A DNA stretch of 64,000 bases, taken from NCBI RefSeq assembly GCF_018449515.1, contig NZ_JAAVUQ010000030.1, positions 1 to 64,000 on the forward strand, in the 5' to 3' direction. This DNA is from Caballeronia sp. dw_19. Lineage in GTDB: Bacteria > Pseudomonadota > Gammaproteobacteria > Burkholderiales > Burkholderiaceae. Positions 36,819 to 45,798 of this stretch are shown here, in pieces (within the stretch, counting starts at the first letter, position 1; the number at the start of each line of letters is the position of its first letter). A model generated the notes under the pieces. That model was not told where the DNA came from. It saw only the letters and a list, made by a program, of their open reading frames with translations, and searched no databases. The position numbers were made by a program, and so were the translations under genes.

Positions 36819-38102
36819 ATGCTCTTGCTCGCCATACCGCTTACGGTAATCGTCACGCTCGTCGTTGTCCTGATCCTTGCGAACTTCGTGAGCGGCGAAA
36901 AGAAGGTCGAGCACAACATCGACAGGCTGTATTCCAGCGACGACCCGCAATTCATTCGTTCAATGAGCCTCTTGCTGGGGCCGCCGGTGACGTCGGGCAA
37001 TCGGTATGCCGTGCTGCTGAACGGCGACGAAATCTTCCCTTCCATGCTCGATGGCATTCAATCCGCCAAAGAGACCATTACCTTCGAAACGTTCATCTAC
37101 TGGTCCGGCGACATTGGCGCGCGATTTGCGGCGGCGTTGTCGGAGAAAGCGCGTTCGGGCGTTGCGGTGCATGTCCTGCTCGACTGGGTGGGCTGCAAGA
37201 AAATGGATCACCGTTATCTCGACGAACTGCGGCAAGCCGGTGCCGACGTCGTTCAGTATCACAAGCCACACTGGACCGGACTCGGGCGAATGAATAACCG
37301 GACGCACCGGAAGCTGCTGATCATCGACGGCCGCATGGGTTTCACTGGAGGCGTTGGGATCGCGGAGGAATGGACGGGGAACGCGCAAGACGAAAAGCAT
37401 TGGCGCGACACGCATTTCCGAGTGGAAGGTCCGGTGGTCGGTCACATGCAGGCCGTGTTCATGGACAACTGGATCAAGGCGACCGGCAATGTGCTGCATG
37501 GTCCCAAGTACTTTCCTGAGATTTCCTCCTTGCCCGAAGCCGAGGCCTGTCATGGTGTTGCGCACATGTTCAGCAGCTCTCCCACCCACGGCGCGGACGA
37601 CATGGAACTGATGTATCTCATGGCGATTACGGCGGCCACGCACAGCATTCATCTGGCGAGCGCGTATTTCGTCCCCGATGGCCTCGCGATCAACGCCCTG
37701 GTGGAAGCCGCACGACGCGGCGTGAGAGTGCGCATTGTGACGCCGGGAAAACGTATTGACACGCATACAGTGCGTGAAGCCTCCCGCGCCTGCTGGGGAG
37801 ATCTGCTGGCTGCGGGTATCGAAATCCATGAATATCAGCCGACCATGTTCCATTGCAAATTACTCGTGGTGGACGATTACCTGGTTTCAGTGGGATCGAC
37901 GAATTTCGACAGCCGCTCGTTCAAGCTCAACGACGAAGCGAACCTCAATATCTACGATCGCGAATTTGCCCGTCAGCAAAGCGCGATCTTCGACGCCGAT
38001 ATTGAAAAGTCGCACCTCGTCACGTACGAAGAGTGGCTGCACAGACCAAGATCAGAGAAGCTGATAGAGAAAGTGGTGCCGTTGCTCGACTGGCAGCTTT
38101 GA
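36819..38102 (+). CDS. Cardiolipin synthase-like phospholipase D protein
   Basis: A 427-residue PLD-superfamily enzyme. One N-terminal membrane helix (LLLAIPLTVIVTLVVVLILANFV) is followed by two HKD motifs: HRKLLIIDGRMGFTGG and HCKLLVVDDYLVSVGSTNFD. The domain order and lengths resemble ClsB-type cardiolipin synthases, which join phosphatidyl groups onto phosphatidylglycerol. Single-gene context; the 276 bases upstream contain no gene. Other PLD activities cannot be excluded. Confidence 0.9.
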   Translation: MLLLAIPLTVIVTLVVVLILANFVSGEKKVEHNIDRLYSSDDPQFIRSMSLLLGPPVTSGNRYAVLLNGDEIFPSMLDGIQSAKETITFETFIYWSGDIGARFAAALSEKARSGVAVHVLLDWVGCKKMDHRYLDELRQAGADVVQYHKPHWTGLGRMNNRTHRKLLIIDGRMGFTGGVGIAEEWTGNAQDEKHWRDTHFRVEGPVVGHMQAVFMDNWIKATGNVLHGPKYFPEISSLPEAEACHGVAHMFSSSPTHGADDMELMYLMAITAATHSIHLASAYFVPDGLAINALVEAARRGVRVRIVTPGKRIDTHTVREASRACWGDLLAAGIEIHEYQPTMFHCKLLVVDDYLVSVGSTNFDSRSFKLNDEANLNIYDREFARQQSAIFDADIEKSHLVTYEEWLHRPRSEKLIEKVVPLLDWQL

Positions 38103-38145
38103 ACACCGGCATGGTTTTCCCCGGTTTCGACTGCCGGATAGGACC

Positions 38146-38931
38146 TCAATGCCGCGTTAACCCACCGCCCGCCGCTGCCTCAATCAGCTTTCTCATAGGC
38201 CACGCCTCGGCGTACTGGCCGATCACAGCCACCTCACGATCCGCCTGTTCGGGTAGCAAACGGTCGTCCACCACCACGATGATCGGCGTGTTGGCAGTCA
38301 GCGCACTGCCACGCAGGTCCACAAGCTTGTAAAGCTCCGACGACGAAGCGTTGCGATGACATGAAATCACGTCGATCTGCGTGTCACCCTGCGACAGGTC
38401 GAAGCCGTACTGACGACCCGACACGCCTGCGGCCTTGAACTTGCTCTTGATCGCCGGGACATCCGGCTTCATTGCGTTGAGATAAAGCCTCGTATCGCCG
38501 ATCAGACTGGGCTCGCGAACAGCGAAGTCCGTGCCCGCGTTATCGAACTCCCATCTGGCCAGACTCAGCAACGCGTCGACATAGCTCGCGAAACCAGACG
38601 CCATGTGGGCAACTTCAAATGTGCCTTCGATTTCGCCCTCATGCGTTACGTTGATGTCAGGCTGCTTGATCGCTGCCTTCACGACTTGGTAGTCCCGCAG
38701 ATGAAACGAATTGATCTGGCGACAAAAGCAGTGGAATAGTGTCTCGCCGGAATCGAAGAAGCGTATCTGGTTACCACCGTCCAAATATTCGGCATAGAAG
38801 ACGAACGGGTCGCCGCCGTAAAAACCAAACGGTGTGTGGAGCGCCATCATGGGCGGCTCTTCCTCTTCAAGTTGCACGCAACCGAAGCCAAGCTTCGCGC
38901 ACATGTCCTGGCAGGATGACTGAATGTTCAT
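38146..38931 (-). CDS. DUF1828/DUF1829-type protein
   Basis: A 261-residue protein of unknown function. The first about 110 residues fit DUF1828 (GGNQIRFFDSGETLFHCF), and the C-terminal half looks like DUF1829 (YGFDLSQGDTQIDVISCHRN, TPIIVVVDDRLL). No signal peptide or membrane helix. It starts 2 bases after the stop of the upstream partner gene, so the two are translationally coupled. The pair has lower GC than flanking genes, suggesting recent acquisition. Proteins with these domains are scattered in mobile and variable regions; a defence or toxin-antitoxin role is possible but unproven. Confidence 0.8.
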   Translation of the reverse strand: MNIQSSCQDMCAKLGFGCVQLEEEEPPMMALHTPFGFYGGDPFVFYAEYLDGGNQIRFFDSGETLFHCFCRQINSFHLRDYQVVKAAIKQPDINVTHEGEIEGTFEVAHMASGFASYVDALLSLARWEFDNAGTDFAVREPSLIGDTRLYLNAMKPDVPAIKSKFKAAGVSGRQYGFDLSQGDTQIDVISCHRNASSSELYKLVDLRGSALTANTPIIVVVDDRLLPEQADREVAVIGQYAEAWPMRKLIEAAAGGGLTRH

Positions 38932-38933
38932 TT

Positions 38934-39386
38934 CTATTCCGGAACCGATGGGTCAGGTAAGACGCACGTCAGCGTCAAGTTAGTCTTTTTGCAAAAGAGC
39001 CGTAGCGCACTTGCGTAACTTAAGCCAGACCATTCGGCGGCGCCCGCAATCCGATCACGCCCGACGTGCTCATGAGGATTGCGATGCAGATCGGTTATTA
39101 GCCGGCTGCCCTGAATAATCTCTAGCTGATAAGCACGTCGATCACTTTTGTTCTGACAGTGGTACATGCCGAAGACAAACCGCCTGAAGGGCGGTCGTCG
39201 GCCGTACCTGACAGAGAGACGTGCAGTCATACCCTGAATGCGCCTGCCGTCGGCATCCGTCATTCCGAACACGCATTTGGCTAAACTCACTGCCTCCTTG
39301 TGCTTGTTCCATCCCGTTGATGGATCGCCGAATTTGCTGAGGCTCAACAGGCGTTCCGCCTCGTCCCGTGGAAGATCGTCGATCAT
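38934..39386 (-). CDS. Unknown partner of the DUF1828/DUF1829 protein
   Basis: A 150-residue basic protein I cannot assign with confidence; it may belong to the DUF6978-type group, from memory only. It opens with a charged helical region (DDLPRDEAERLLSLSKFG), then a region rich in Arg/Tyr/Phe (RLSVRYGRRPPFRRFVFGMYHC), and a motif DLHRNPHEHVGRDRI. The C-terminus is hydrophobic (TNLTLTCVLPDP). It precedes the DUF1828 gene by 2 bases. A weak minus-strand promoter (TTGACT at 39462-39467, 19-base spacer, TATGGT at 39437-39442) lies about 50 bases upstream. Confidence 0.65.
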   Translation of the reverse strand: MIDDLPRDEAERLLSLSKFGDPSTGWNKHKEAVSLAKCVFGMTDADGRRIQGMTARLSVRYGRRPPFRRFVFGMYHCQNKSDRRAYQLEIIQGSRLITDLHRNPHEHVGRDRIAGAAEWSGLSYASALRLFCKKTNLTLTCVLPDPSVPE

Positions 39387-39539
39387 ATGAGGTCATGGTT
39401 TGCATCCTGCGTGCTTGCGTGGATTTCACATGACCAACCATACCTTGATGCACTTTAGGCGAGTCAAGCTGAACGTTGTCATAAAGTGTCGACTTGCCAT
39501 GCCGACCACATCTGACATCGCGACAAAGCTATCAAGAAG

Positions 39540-40832
39540 CTACCCGCCGATCACCCCCGATCGCATCAACGCCTCGATCTGTGCGTCATCCATTCCAAGC
39601 ACGTCGCGCAGCACGGCGCTCGTGTGTTGTCCAAGCATCGGGGGCGCCTGATCGTACGCAACCGGCGTAGCCGATAAACGCAGCGGACTCGCCACAGTTG
39701 GCGCCACGCCCGCGACGGGATGCGGAATCCCCCGCGCCGCGCCGCGAAATTGCGCTTGGTCAGAATCGAAAGCCTGCGCGATATCGTTGATCGGCCCGCA
39801 CGGCACGCCGCACGCTTCTAGCGCGTCCACCCATGCGTCGCGGGGACGCGTCATGAACACCGCCGCCAGTTGCGGCAGCAATTCCGCCCGGTTCACGCTG
39901 CGCCCGCTATTGGTGGCGAAGCGCGCATCGAGTGCAAGTTCCGGCACGTTCATCGCGGTGCACAGCGAACGAAACTGGCTGTCGTTGCCGCATGCGACGA
40001 TCACATGGCCATCGCTCGCGGCGAACGTCTGATACGGCACGATGTTCGGATGCGCATTGCCCATGCGCTGTGGCGCGATGCCCGTGGTGAGATAGTTCAT
40101 GGACTGGTTAGCGAGCATGGCGAGCTGGCAATCGAGCAACGCGATATCGAGATGCTGCCCGAGTCCGCTCTTCTCGCGCTCCATCAACGCGGCGAGCACA
40201 CCGGTGGTGGCATACATGCCGGCCATCAGATCCGTTACCGCCACGCCGACTTTTTCCGGGCCGCCACCCGCTACGCTGTCGGGCTCGCCGGTAATGCTCA
40301 TCAGCCCGCCCATCCCCTGGATCAGGAAGTCGTAACCCGCGCGCTGCGATAGCGGGCCGCTCTGTCCAAAACCCGTCACCGAGCAGTACACGAGCCGCGG
40401 ATTGATCGCCGAAAGACTCTCGTAGTCCAGCCCATATTTTCTGAGTCCTCCGACCTTGAAGTTTTCGACGACCACGTCACACGACTTCGCGAACTCGCGG
40501 ATCAGCGCAGCGCCTTCGGGTGAACTCATGTCGATGGCAACCGACTGCTTGTTGCGGTTCGCGCACAGGAAATAGGCGCTCTCCGACGTATTACGGCCCT
40601 CGGCGTCGCGCAGGAACGGCGGCCCCCACGTGCGGGTGTCGTCGCCCGTGCCCGGACGCTCGATCTTGATCACTTGCGCGCCAAGATCCGCGAGGTTCTG
40701 CGTGCACCACGGCCCCGCCAGCACCCTCGATAAATCCAGCACGCGAATGCCGTCCAACGGGCGTTTTCTTGTCGTATTGATGGTTGCGCCAAGGTTCTCC
40801 GGCGTCGCTTGATTCTTGCTGTCCTGCACCAT
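39540..40832 (-). CDS. CaiB/BaiF-family (class III) CoA transferase
   Basis: A 430-residue class III CoA transferase. The N-terminus RPLDGIRVLDLSRVLAGPWCTQNLADLGAQVIKIE is the family signature; the catalytic Asp is expected in the region AVTDLMAGMYATTGVLAAL. Family members move CoA between carboxylic acids (formyl/oxalate, carnitine, succinyl/glutarate); the substrate here is unknown. The first about 25 residues are an extension. It stands alone, divergent from the secreted YxFxxD protein gene. Confidence 0.92.
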   Translation of the reverse strand: MVQDSKNQATPENLGATINTTRKRPLDGIRVLDLSRVLAGPWCTQNLADLGAQVIKIERPGTGDDTRTWGPPFLRDAEGRNTSESAYFLCANRNKQSVAIDMSSPEGAALIREFAKSCDVVVENFKVGGLRKYGLDYESLSAINPRLVYCSVTGFGQSGPLSQRAGYDFLIQGMGGLMSITGEPDSVAGGGPEKVGVAVTDLMAGMYATTGVLAALMEREKSGLGQHLDIALLDCQLAMLANQSMNYLTTGIAPQRMGNAHPNIVPYQTFAASDGHVIVACGNDSQFRSLCTAMNVPELALDARFATNSGRSVNRAELLPQLAAVFMTRPRDAWVDALEACGVPCGPINDIAQAFDSDQAQFRGAARGIPHPVAGVAPTVASPLRLSATPVAYDQAPPMLGQHTSAVLRDVLGMDDAQIEALMRSGVIGG

Positions 40833-41127
40833 TTCACCTCGTTCGTTTCAAGCCGGGTTCTGGCTGATGGGTCCGTTCATGGCCGGAAAAATGCGAATCG
40901 GCACGCCCGGTCAGGCGGCTGGCGGAGAACCGCATCGTCCGATGCCGTCGATTGTAGCCAAGTCGCCAGATAGGACGTCCCCTCGTATATCTCGAGGCGC
41001 ACCAGCCAATCGACAGGATCAAAATTACGGAACTTGGTCGAAATATTTGTCAGGTATCGGAATATTCCGCGAGCGCCACCCGTTTATCCCGTATCTGTAC
41101 AAATGTAACGAGACAAACAACGTGAGA

Positions 41128-41496
41128 ATGCGAATCCCAATGCTCGCTGCCGCCCTGGCCCTTGCCGCGGCCTTCAGCCTGAGCGCCCATGCCGCCCCGC
41201 CGATGGCCGGAGCCGGTATGTACACCGACGCGAAAGGCATGACGCTCTACACGTTCGACAAAGATCCGGCGTCGGGTCCGAGCGCGTGCAGCGGCGGTTG
41301 CGCCCAGGCGTGGCCGGCGGTAATGGCCGATGCCGCGGACAAGCCCCAAGGTGACTGGACCATGATGCCGGCAGCCGATGGCGCTAACCAGTGGGCATAC
41401 AAAGGCAAGCGCGTGTACACGTTCGCGAAAGACAAGAAGCCCGGCGATGCCAACGGCGACAATTTCAAGGACATGTGGCACACCGTGAAGCAATAA
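41128..41496 (+). CDS. Secreted COG4315-type protein with YxFxxD repeats
   Basis: 122 residues with a cleavable signal peptide (MLAAALALAAAFSLSAHA, cleaved near residue 22). The mature protein has two copies of the family motif: MTLYTFDKDPASGPSACSGG with CxxxC, and KRVYTFAKDKKPGD. This matches the COG4315 predicted secreted/lipoprotein family of unknown function. No lipobox, so it is soluble in the periplasm. It lies 154 bases before the ECF sigma gene on the same strand and may be part of its regulon. Confidence 0.88.
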   Translation: MRIPMLAAALALAAAFSLSAHAAPPMAGAGMYTDAKGMTLYTFDKDPASGPSACSGGCAQAWPAVMADAADKPQGDWTMMPAADGANQWAYKGKRVYTFAKDKKPGDANGDNFKDMWHTVKQ

Positions 41497-41650
41497 GCGG
41501 GATGCACCAAGCGTGAAGCAGCAAGACACCATCACAGCGATGGAGACCAGCATGAAGCGATCGATGGCCGCTGTTCCCGTGGCGGCAATATCGTCGTCAC
41601 GGGAACAGGGTCCGGAGCGCTGAAAGTGAACCAGTCATGAGCATAGGCCG

Positions 41651-42169
41651 TTGAGCTTCGATACCGATCTCGTTGGAGTTCTCCCGCAGTTGCGGCGTTA
41701 TGCGCGCGCGCTGACGGGAGACCGTGCGTGGGCCGATGACCTCGTGCAGGACGTGACCGAACGCGCGCTGGGCCGGTCGAAAGGATTTCGCGTCGGTAGC
41801 AATCTGCGCGCGTGGCTGTTCACGATCATGCGCAATCTCTATATTGATCAGTTGCGCGGCCGGCGCGATATTGCCGTCGACGATGAAACCGCGCCCTGGC
41901 GGCAGATGGCCGCGCCCGTGGGCGAAGTCGACGGGCTCGTGCTGCGCGACGTGCAACGCGCGCTGTATTGCCTGCCGGTCGAGCAACGCGAAGTCATGCT
42001 GCTCGTCTGCGTTGAGGACATGAGTTATCAGGAGGCATCCGTGGTGCTGAACGTGCCGGCTGGGACAGTAATGTCGCGACTATCGCGGGCACGGGAGCAT
42101 ATGCGTGTGCTGCTCGGTGAGGAACCGGGCCGCAAATCGGCGTCGTTGAAAATCGTGAGTGGCACATGA
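41651..42169 (+). CDS. ECF-family RNA polymerase sigma factor
   Basis: A 172-residue ECF sigma factor. Region 2 (DDLVQDVTERAL, LRAWLFTIMRNLYIDQLRGR) and region 4 (LPVEQREVMLLVCVEDMSYQEASVVLNVPAGTVMSRL) are clear. The start is uncertain: TTG41651 gives SFDTDLVGVLPQLRRYARAL, matching homologue N-termini, but an ATG at 41637 in another frame reads five codons into a stop at 41652-41654. The sequence just upstream has only a weak ribosome-binding site. It overlaps the anti-sigma gene by 4 bases (ATGA). Confidence 0.93.
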   Translation: MSFDTDLVGVLPQLRRYARALTGDRAWADDLVQDVTERALGRSKGFRVGSNLRAWLFTIMRNLYIDQLRGRRDIAVDDETAPWRQMAAPVGEVDGLVLRDVQRALYCLPVEQREVMLLVCVEDMSYQEASVVLNVPAGTVMSRLSRAREHMRVLLGEEPGRKSASLKIVSGT

Positions 42170-42960
42170 CGAACCCCGAACGTCCGGAACAGGCGGAATC
42201 CAGCGCGGCAGCCGATGAGCTGCGCGCGCTGTCGGCGTTCATCGACGATGAGGCGCCTGAGGCCGAGCGCCCTGAAACCGCGGCGCGCATCGCCCGCGAT
42301 CCGGCGAGCGCGGCGACGGTCGCCGCGTATCGCGCGCAGGACAATGCGCTGCGGGCGCTGTTTGCCGCCACGGCCGATAAAGAACCGCAAGTCGTGATCG
42401 TGCGTCCGCGCAAGCGTTATCTGATGGCGGCGAGCTGGCTGGCGGTGGGGATTGCGTGCGGCTTCCTGATGCATATGCTGTTGCCGGTCCTCGCTCAGGA
42501 TCATCCGGCGCCGACGTTCGCGCAACGCGCGGATATCGCTTACGCCGTGTATGCGCCTGAACAGCGGCACGCGGTGGAAGTCGCGGCATCGCAGGAAGAT
42601 CATCTTGTTACATGGTTGTCCAAGCGGCTCAACCGGACCCTGACGATTCCCTCACTGCACGAATATGGGTTCGAGCTGGTCGGTGGCCGCTTGTTGCCCG
42701 GCGAGGACGGGCCGGCGGCTCAGTTCATGTATCAGAACGCCAGCGGCGAACGGCTCACGCTGTACATGACCAGCGGTTCGGGCAAACACAAGGACGAATA
42801 CGCCATACGGATGTTGCGCGACGGCTCGCGACGAACTTTCTACTGGACGACAGATCACGCGGGTTATGCGCTCTCGGGACAGATCGGCGAGACGAAGCTC
42901 CGTGCCATCAGCTTCGATACCTGCGCCGCATTGGGCGGCGATCCGAAGAAATGGCAGTGA
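42166..42960 (+). CDS. Transmembrane anti-sigma factor
   Basis: A 264-residue protein coupled to the ECF sigma gene. The N-terminal cytosolic domain (about residues 1-80, with LSAFIDDEAPEAERPE) fits the anti-sigma domain without a zinc HxxxCxxC motif. One transmembrane helix (LMAASWLAVGIACGFLMHMLL) follows, then a periplasmic domain of about 155 residues. It should sequester the sigma factor until a periplasmic signal triggers release. The signal is unknown. Confidence 0.9.
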   Translation: MTNPERPEQAESSAAADELRALSAFIDDEAPEAERPETAARIARDPASAATVAAYRAQDNALRALFAATADKEPQVVIVRPRKRYLMAASWLAVGIACGFLMHMLLPVLAQDHPAPTFAQRADIAYAVYAPEQRHAVEVAASQEDHLVTWLSKRLNRTLTIPSLHEYGFELVGGRLLPGEDGPAAQFMYQNASGERLTLYMTSGSGKHKDEYAIRMLRDGSRRTFYWTTDHAGYALSGQIGETKLRAISFDTCAALGGDPKKWQ

Positions 42961-43056
42961 GAAGGTGGCAGGATCGCGGCGCTTGAAGCGGCGGAAATAC
43001 ATCAAGCGCACGTGGTACCCGGAGCGAAGTTATTGAGACTCAAGGCCAGAAGAACA

Positions 43057-43626
43057 ATGAAGAGTGATTCAAGCATGTGCCGCGCGAAGCGGCTTTTGCG
43101 CGTTGCCGCGATAGGCGCGGGATGTTTCCTGAGCGTCGCCGCCGTCGCCGATGAGCGCTTCACCCTGACCTCGCCCGGCCTCGCCGATAACGCCACCCTC
43201 GACTCCCGCCACGCCGCCAGCGCGCAGGATTGCGGAGGCAAGAACGTTTCGTTGCCGCTCGCGTGGAGCAACGCGCCCACTGACACCAAAAGCTTCGCGG
43301 TCACTATCTACGATCCCGACGGCGCGCGCGGCCTCGGAATCGTGCATTGGATTCTCTACGGAATTCCTGCTACGACGACCGCGCTCGCAGAAGGCGGGCC
43401 GCCGCCGGCGGGGAGCATTGGCGGAATCAACCGGACGGGGAAGGATGGCTATTACGGACCCTGCCCGCCGCACGGCGATGCACCGCATCACTATGTCGTG
43501 CAAGCCTATGCGCTGGATATCGCCGCCAATGCCCTGCCCTCCGCGCTCAACCGCGACGCTTTGATCGCGGCGATGAAGGGGCATGTGCTGGCGGCATCGA
43601 GCATGGTGGTGCGGTACGGGCGTTGA
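43057..43626 (+). CDS. Secreted YbhB/YbcL-family (PEBP-like) protein
   Basis: 189 residues. A signal peptide (LLRVAAIGAGCFLSVAAVADE) indicates export, whereas E. coli YbhB is cytosolic. The PEBP fold is shown by SFAVTIYDPDGARGLGIVHWILYG and GPCPPHGDAPHHYVVQAYAL, both family signatures with the conserved Asp-Pro-Asp and His residues. Function unknown; Raf-kinase-inhibitor-like is a fold name only. It follows the anti-sigma gene by 96 bases and may be co-regulated. ATG43057 is preferred over ATG/GTG options upstream. Confidence 0.92.
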   Translation: MKSDSSMCRAKRLLRVAAIGAGCFLSVAAVADERFTLTSPGLADNATLDSRHAASAQDCGGKNVSLPLAWSNAPTDTKSFAVTIYDPDGARGLGIVHWILYGIPATTTALAEGGPPPAGSIGGINRTGKDGYYGPCPPHGDAPHHYVVQAYALDIAANALPSALNRDALIAAMKGHVLAASSMVVRYGR

Positions 43627-43627
43627 T

Positions 43628-43669
43628 TACCGCGATGCGTGATTAGGTAGTACATCAACGTCATCGCGG
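43628..43669. terminator. Hairpin between the YbhB-like and glycosyltransferase genes
   Basis: CCGCGATG (43628-43635) pairs with CATCGCGG (43662-43669) across a 26-base loop, between two converging genes. No clear U-tract, so termination is uncertain. Confidence 0.35.
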
Positions 43670-43678
43670 CTTATACCT

Positions 43679-45196
43679 TCAGGCCTCATCCGCAGCCGCG
43701 AGCCCCGCTCTCGTCTGCACGCGCCATGCACGTGAACCGCCAAGGAAGTCGACCCAGCCAAGCGCCGCGCCCGTATGGCGCAGCAACTGGAACGTGAACG
43801 GCTCGACAATCGCCGTCACGACCGCCATCCACAGGCTCGACCCGGCGGTGTCGCCCGTCCAGCGCCGGTACAAATGCACGGTCCACAAATGAAAGGCGAA
43901 ATCGATAAGAATCTTCCCCCCGATCACGCTGAAAATAGGCAAGACAATAGCGCCGCGCCGATCCACGATAAACCCCAACAGCAGCGCAAACGCCGTCAAG
44001 CCGTAGATAGGCTGCACGGTATCGAAGGCCTTCACAGGCAACATCAGCAAACCGAGGGTGCCGTAACGCCGGTTGCCGGTCATATCGCGATTCCAGTATT
44101 GCGTCTGCAAAAAGCCCGCGAACCAGCGCCGGCGTTGTCGCATGAAACCACTGAACGAACTCGGCGCGTCCGTGATGGCGTGCGCGTTGCCCACTACCCG
44201 CACATCCCAGTCCAGACCGTGATCGACGGAATGACGGCGCAGCCGGTGAATCAGTTCGTAATCCTCCACCAGGCATTGCGGATCGAAACCACCGACGGCC
44301 AGCAGCGCATCGCGGCGAAATGAAGCGAACGCGCCCGAGATCAGCAACAGGCTATCGGCGCGCATCCACGCAAAACGCGCGATGAAATTGCGGATGTATT
44401 CGTAAGTCTGGAACCACTGGAAAAAGCGCCCGCTGATCGTTTTGCTGCACACCGGAACCAGGATGCCCGCCGCGGCAACCAGGTTCGGCCGCGACGCAAA
44501 CGCACTGCGCATGGCCAGGACGGCGTCATCGGCGAGACGGGTATCGGCATCGACGGTCATGACGATCGGCGTACTGATCTTTTCGATTGCCGCATTCAGC
44601 GCACGCGCCTTGCCGCCATGTGCCACGCGTAGCCAGAAGAGCGTCGGATGCACCGTCGATGCCGCGCTCAATTCTCCCTCCGCCGGCGAGACAAGGCCAA
44701 AACGTTGCGTGAGAAGCTCGGCGGTGGCGTCGGAAGAACCATCGTCGGCAATCACGATTTGCGCCGCGCTATGCGTTTGCCCGAGCAATTTCGCGAGTGT
44801 GTTGGGCAGCACGGCCGCCTCGTTATGCGACGCCACGATCACGCCGAGCTTCGGCAAACCGCGTTCGCGCTGCTTGCGATCAAGCGGCTTGCGCGGCCTG
44901 ACAAGCGTCCACGATTTCGCCGCGACGAACATCAGCAGCAAGGTGTCGTAGACCACGTAGGCAATGCCCGTCGACCATGCCACCACGCCGTGCAGGAAAA
45001 ACGCGCGGGCGAACAGCACGAGCCACAGCACGACCACGCCGCCGTGAATCAGCACGCTCGCGAGCGTCACGGGGCGAGGCGCCAAGCGCGGCGAAGCCTG
45101 CGCGAGCGCCTCTTCCAGAGAGGGTTTCACCACCAGATCCGGTTGGGGCGGGGTCTTTTTTGTTCGCATGGGTACGGCGTGAAGTTTCACATCCAT
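43679..45196 (-). CDS. Membrane glycosyltransferase, family 2
   Basis: A 505-residue polymerising-type GT2 enzyme. Two N-terminal helices (about residues 45-90) precede the GT-A domain, which has VIASHNEAAVLPNTL, ADDGSSDATAEL, VDADTRLADDA (DXD-like) and the processivity-type motif QRRRWFAGF. C-terminal helices follow. Substrate unknown; beta-glycan or lipid-linked sugar products are typical for such enzymes. ATG45196 overlaps the last base of the cytochrome b stop (TGATG), so the genes are translationally coupled. Another ATG at 45172 is possible. Confidence 0.9.
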   Translation of the reverse strand: MDVKLHAVPMRTKKTPPQPDLVVKPSLEEALAQASPRLAPRPVTLASVLIHGGVVVLWLVLFARAFFLHGVVAWSTGIAYVVYDTLLLMFVAAKSWTLVRPRKPLDRKQRERGLPKLGVIVASHNEAAVLPNTLAKLLGQTHSAAQIVIADDGSSDATAELLTQRFGLVSPAEGELSAASTVHPTLFWLRVAHGGKARALNAAIEKISTPIVMTVDADTRLADDAVLAMRSAFASRPNLVAAAGILVPVCSKTISGRFFQWFQTYEYIRNFIARFAWMRADSLLLISGAFASFRRDALLAVGGFDPQCLVEDYELIHRLRRHSVDHGLDWDVRVVGNAHAITDAPSSFSGFMRQRRRWFAGFLQTQYWNRDMTGNRRYGTLGLLMLPVKAFDTVQPIYGLTAFALLLGFIVDRRGAIVLPIFSVIGGKILIDFAFHLWTVHLYRRWTGDTAGSSLWMAVVTAIVEPFTFQLLRHTGAALGWVDFLGGSRAWRVQTRAGLAAADEA

Positions 45197-45798
45197 CACG
45201 GCACCATCCGCGAGATCACCGACTTCTTGTCGATCCACTGATGTTTGAGCGCGCCGCCCACGTGCATCGCCAAAAGGGCGTACAGCGCGTAACCCAGCCA
45301 CGTATGCAATGCGCCGAAACGATCGTGCAACGATTCCTTCAGGACCGGATCGAGATGCATCACGAAACCCACGCGCGGCCACGGAACCAGGCCGAAGAGA
45401 TGCATTGGATGCGTGGCGGCGTCTTTCCACGCCGAGTCGTGCAGCCAGCCGGACAACGGCAACCCGATCATCAACAGATAGAGCACAAAGTGTGCGATGT
45501 GCGCGGCCATGTGTTCCCACTTAGGAAACGCCTTCGGCAATGGCGGCGGCCGATGCGAAACGCGCCACAAGATCCGTAGCAGCACCAGCCCGAGAACGGT
45601 GATGCCGATGGACTTGTGGGTATCGACGACCGGACGCACCCACGAATCGGGGAACGATTCCGCCGTCAGCCCCAGCACGACGTTGCAGATAATCAACAAC
45701 GCGATGAGCCAGTGCAGGACCATCGCGGTGCGCGTGTAGCGCAGCGGCATCTCGGTCTGGGGCGGGTCTGACACCACGTTGGCAGCTTGCGTGGACAT
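45196..45798 (-). CDS. Cytochrome b561-type membrane protein (CybB-like)
   Basis: 200 residues with four helices and the expected heme-ligand histidines: MVLHWLIALLIICN, VDTHKSIGITVLG, AAHIAHFVLYLLM and LHTWLGYALYALLAMHVGGALKH. This fits prokaryotic cytochrome b561 (CybB), which carries electrons across the inner membrane, often from quinol or superoxide. It is coupled to a downstream glycosyltransferase gene, an unusual pairing that I cannot explain. Confidence 0.92.
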   Translation of the reverse strand: MSTQAANVVSDPPQTEMPLRYTRTAMVLHWLIALLIICNVVLGLTAESFPDSWVRPVVDTHKSIGITVLGLVLLRILWRVSHRPPPLPKAFPKWEHMAAHIAHFVLYLLMIGLPLSGWLHDSAWKDAATHPMHLFGLVPWPRVGFVMHLDPVLKESLHDRFGALHTWLGYALYALLAMHVGGALKHQWIDKKSVISRMVP

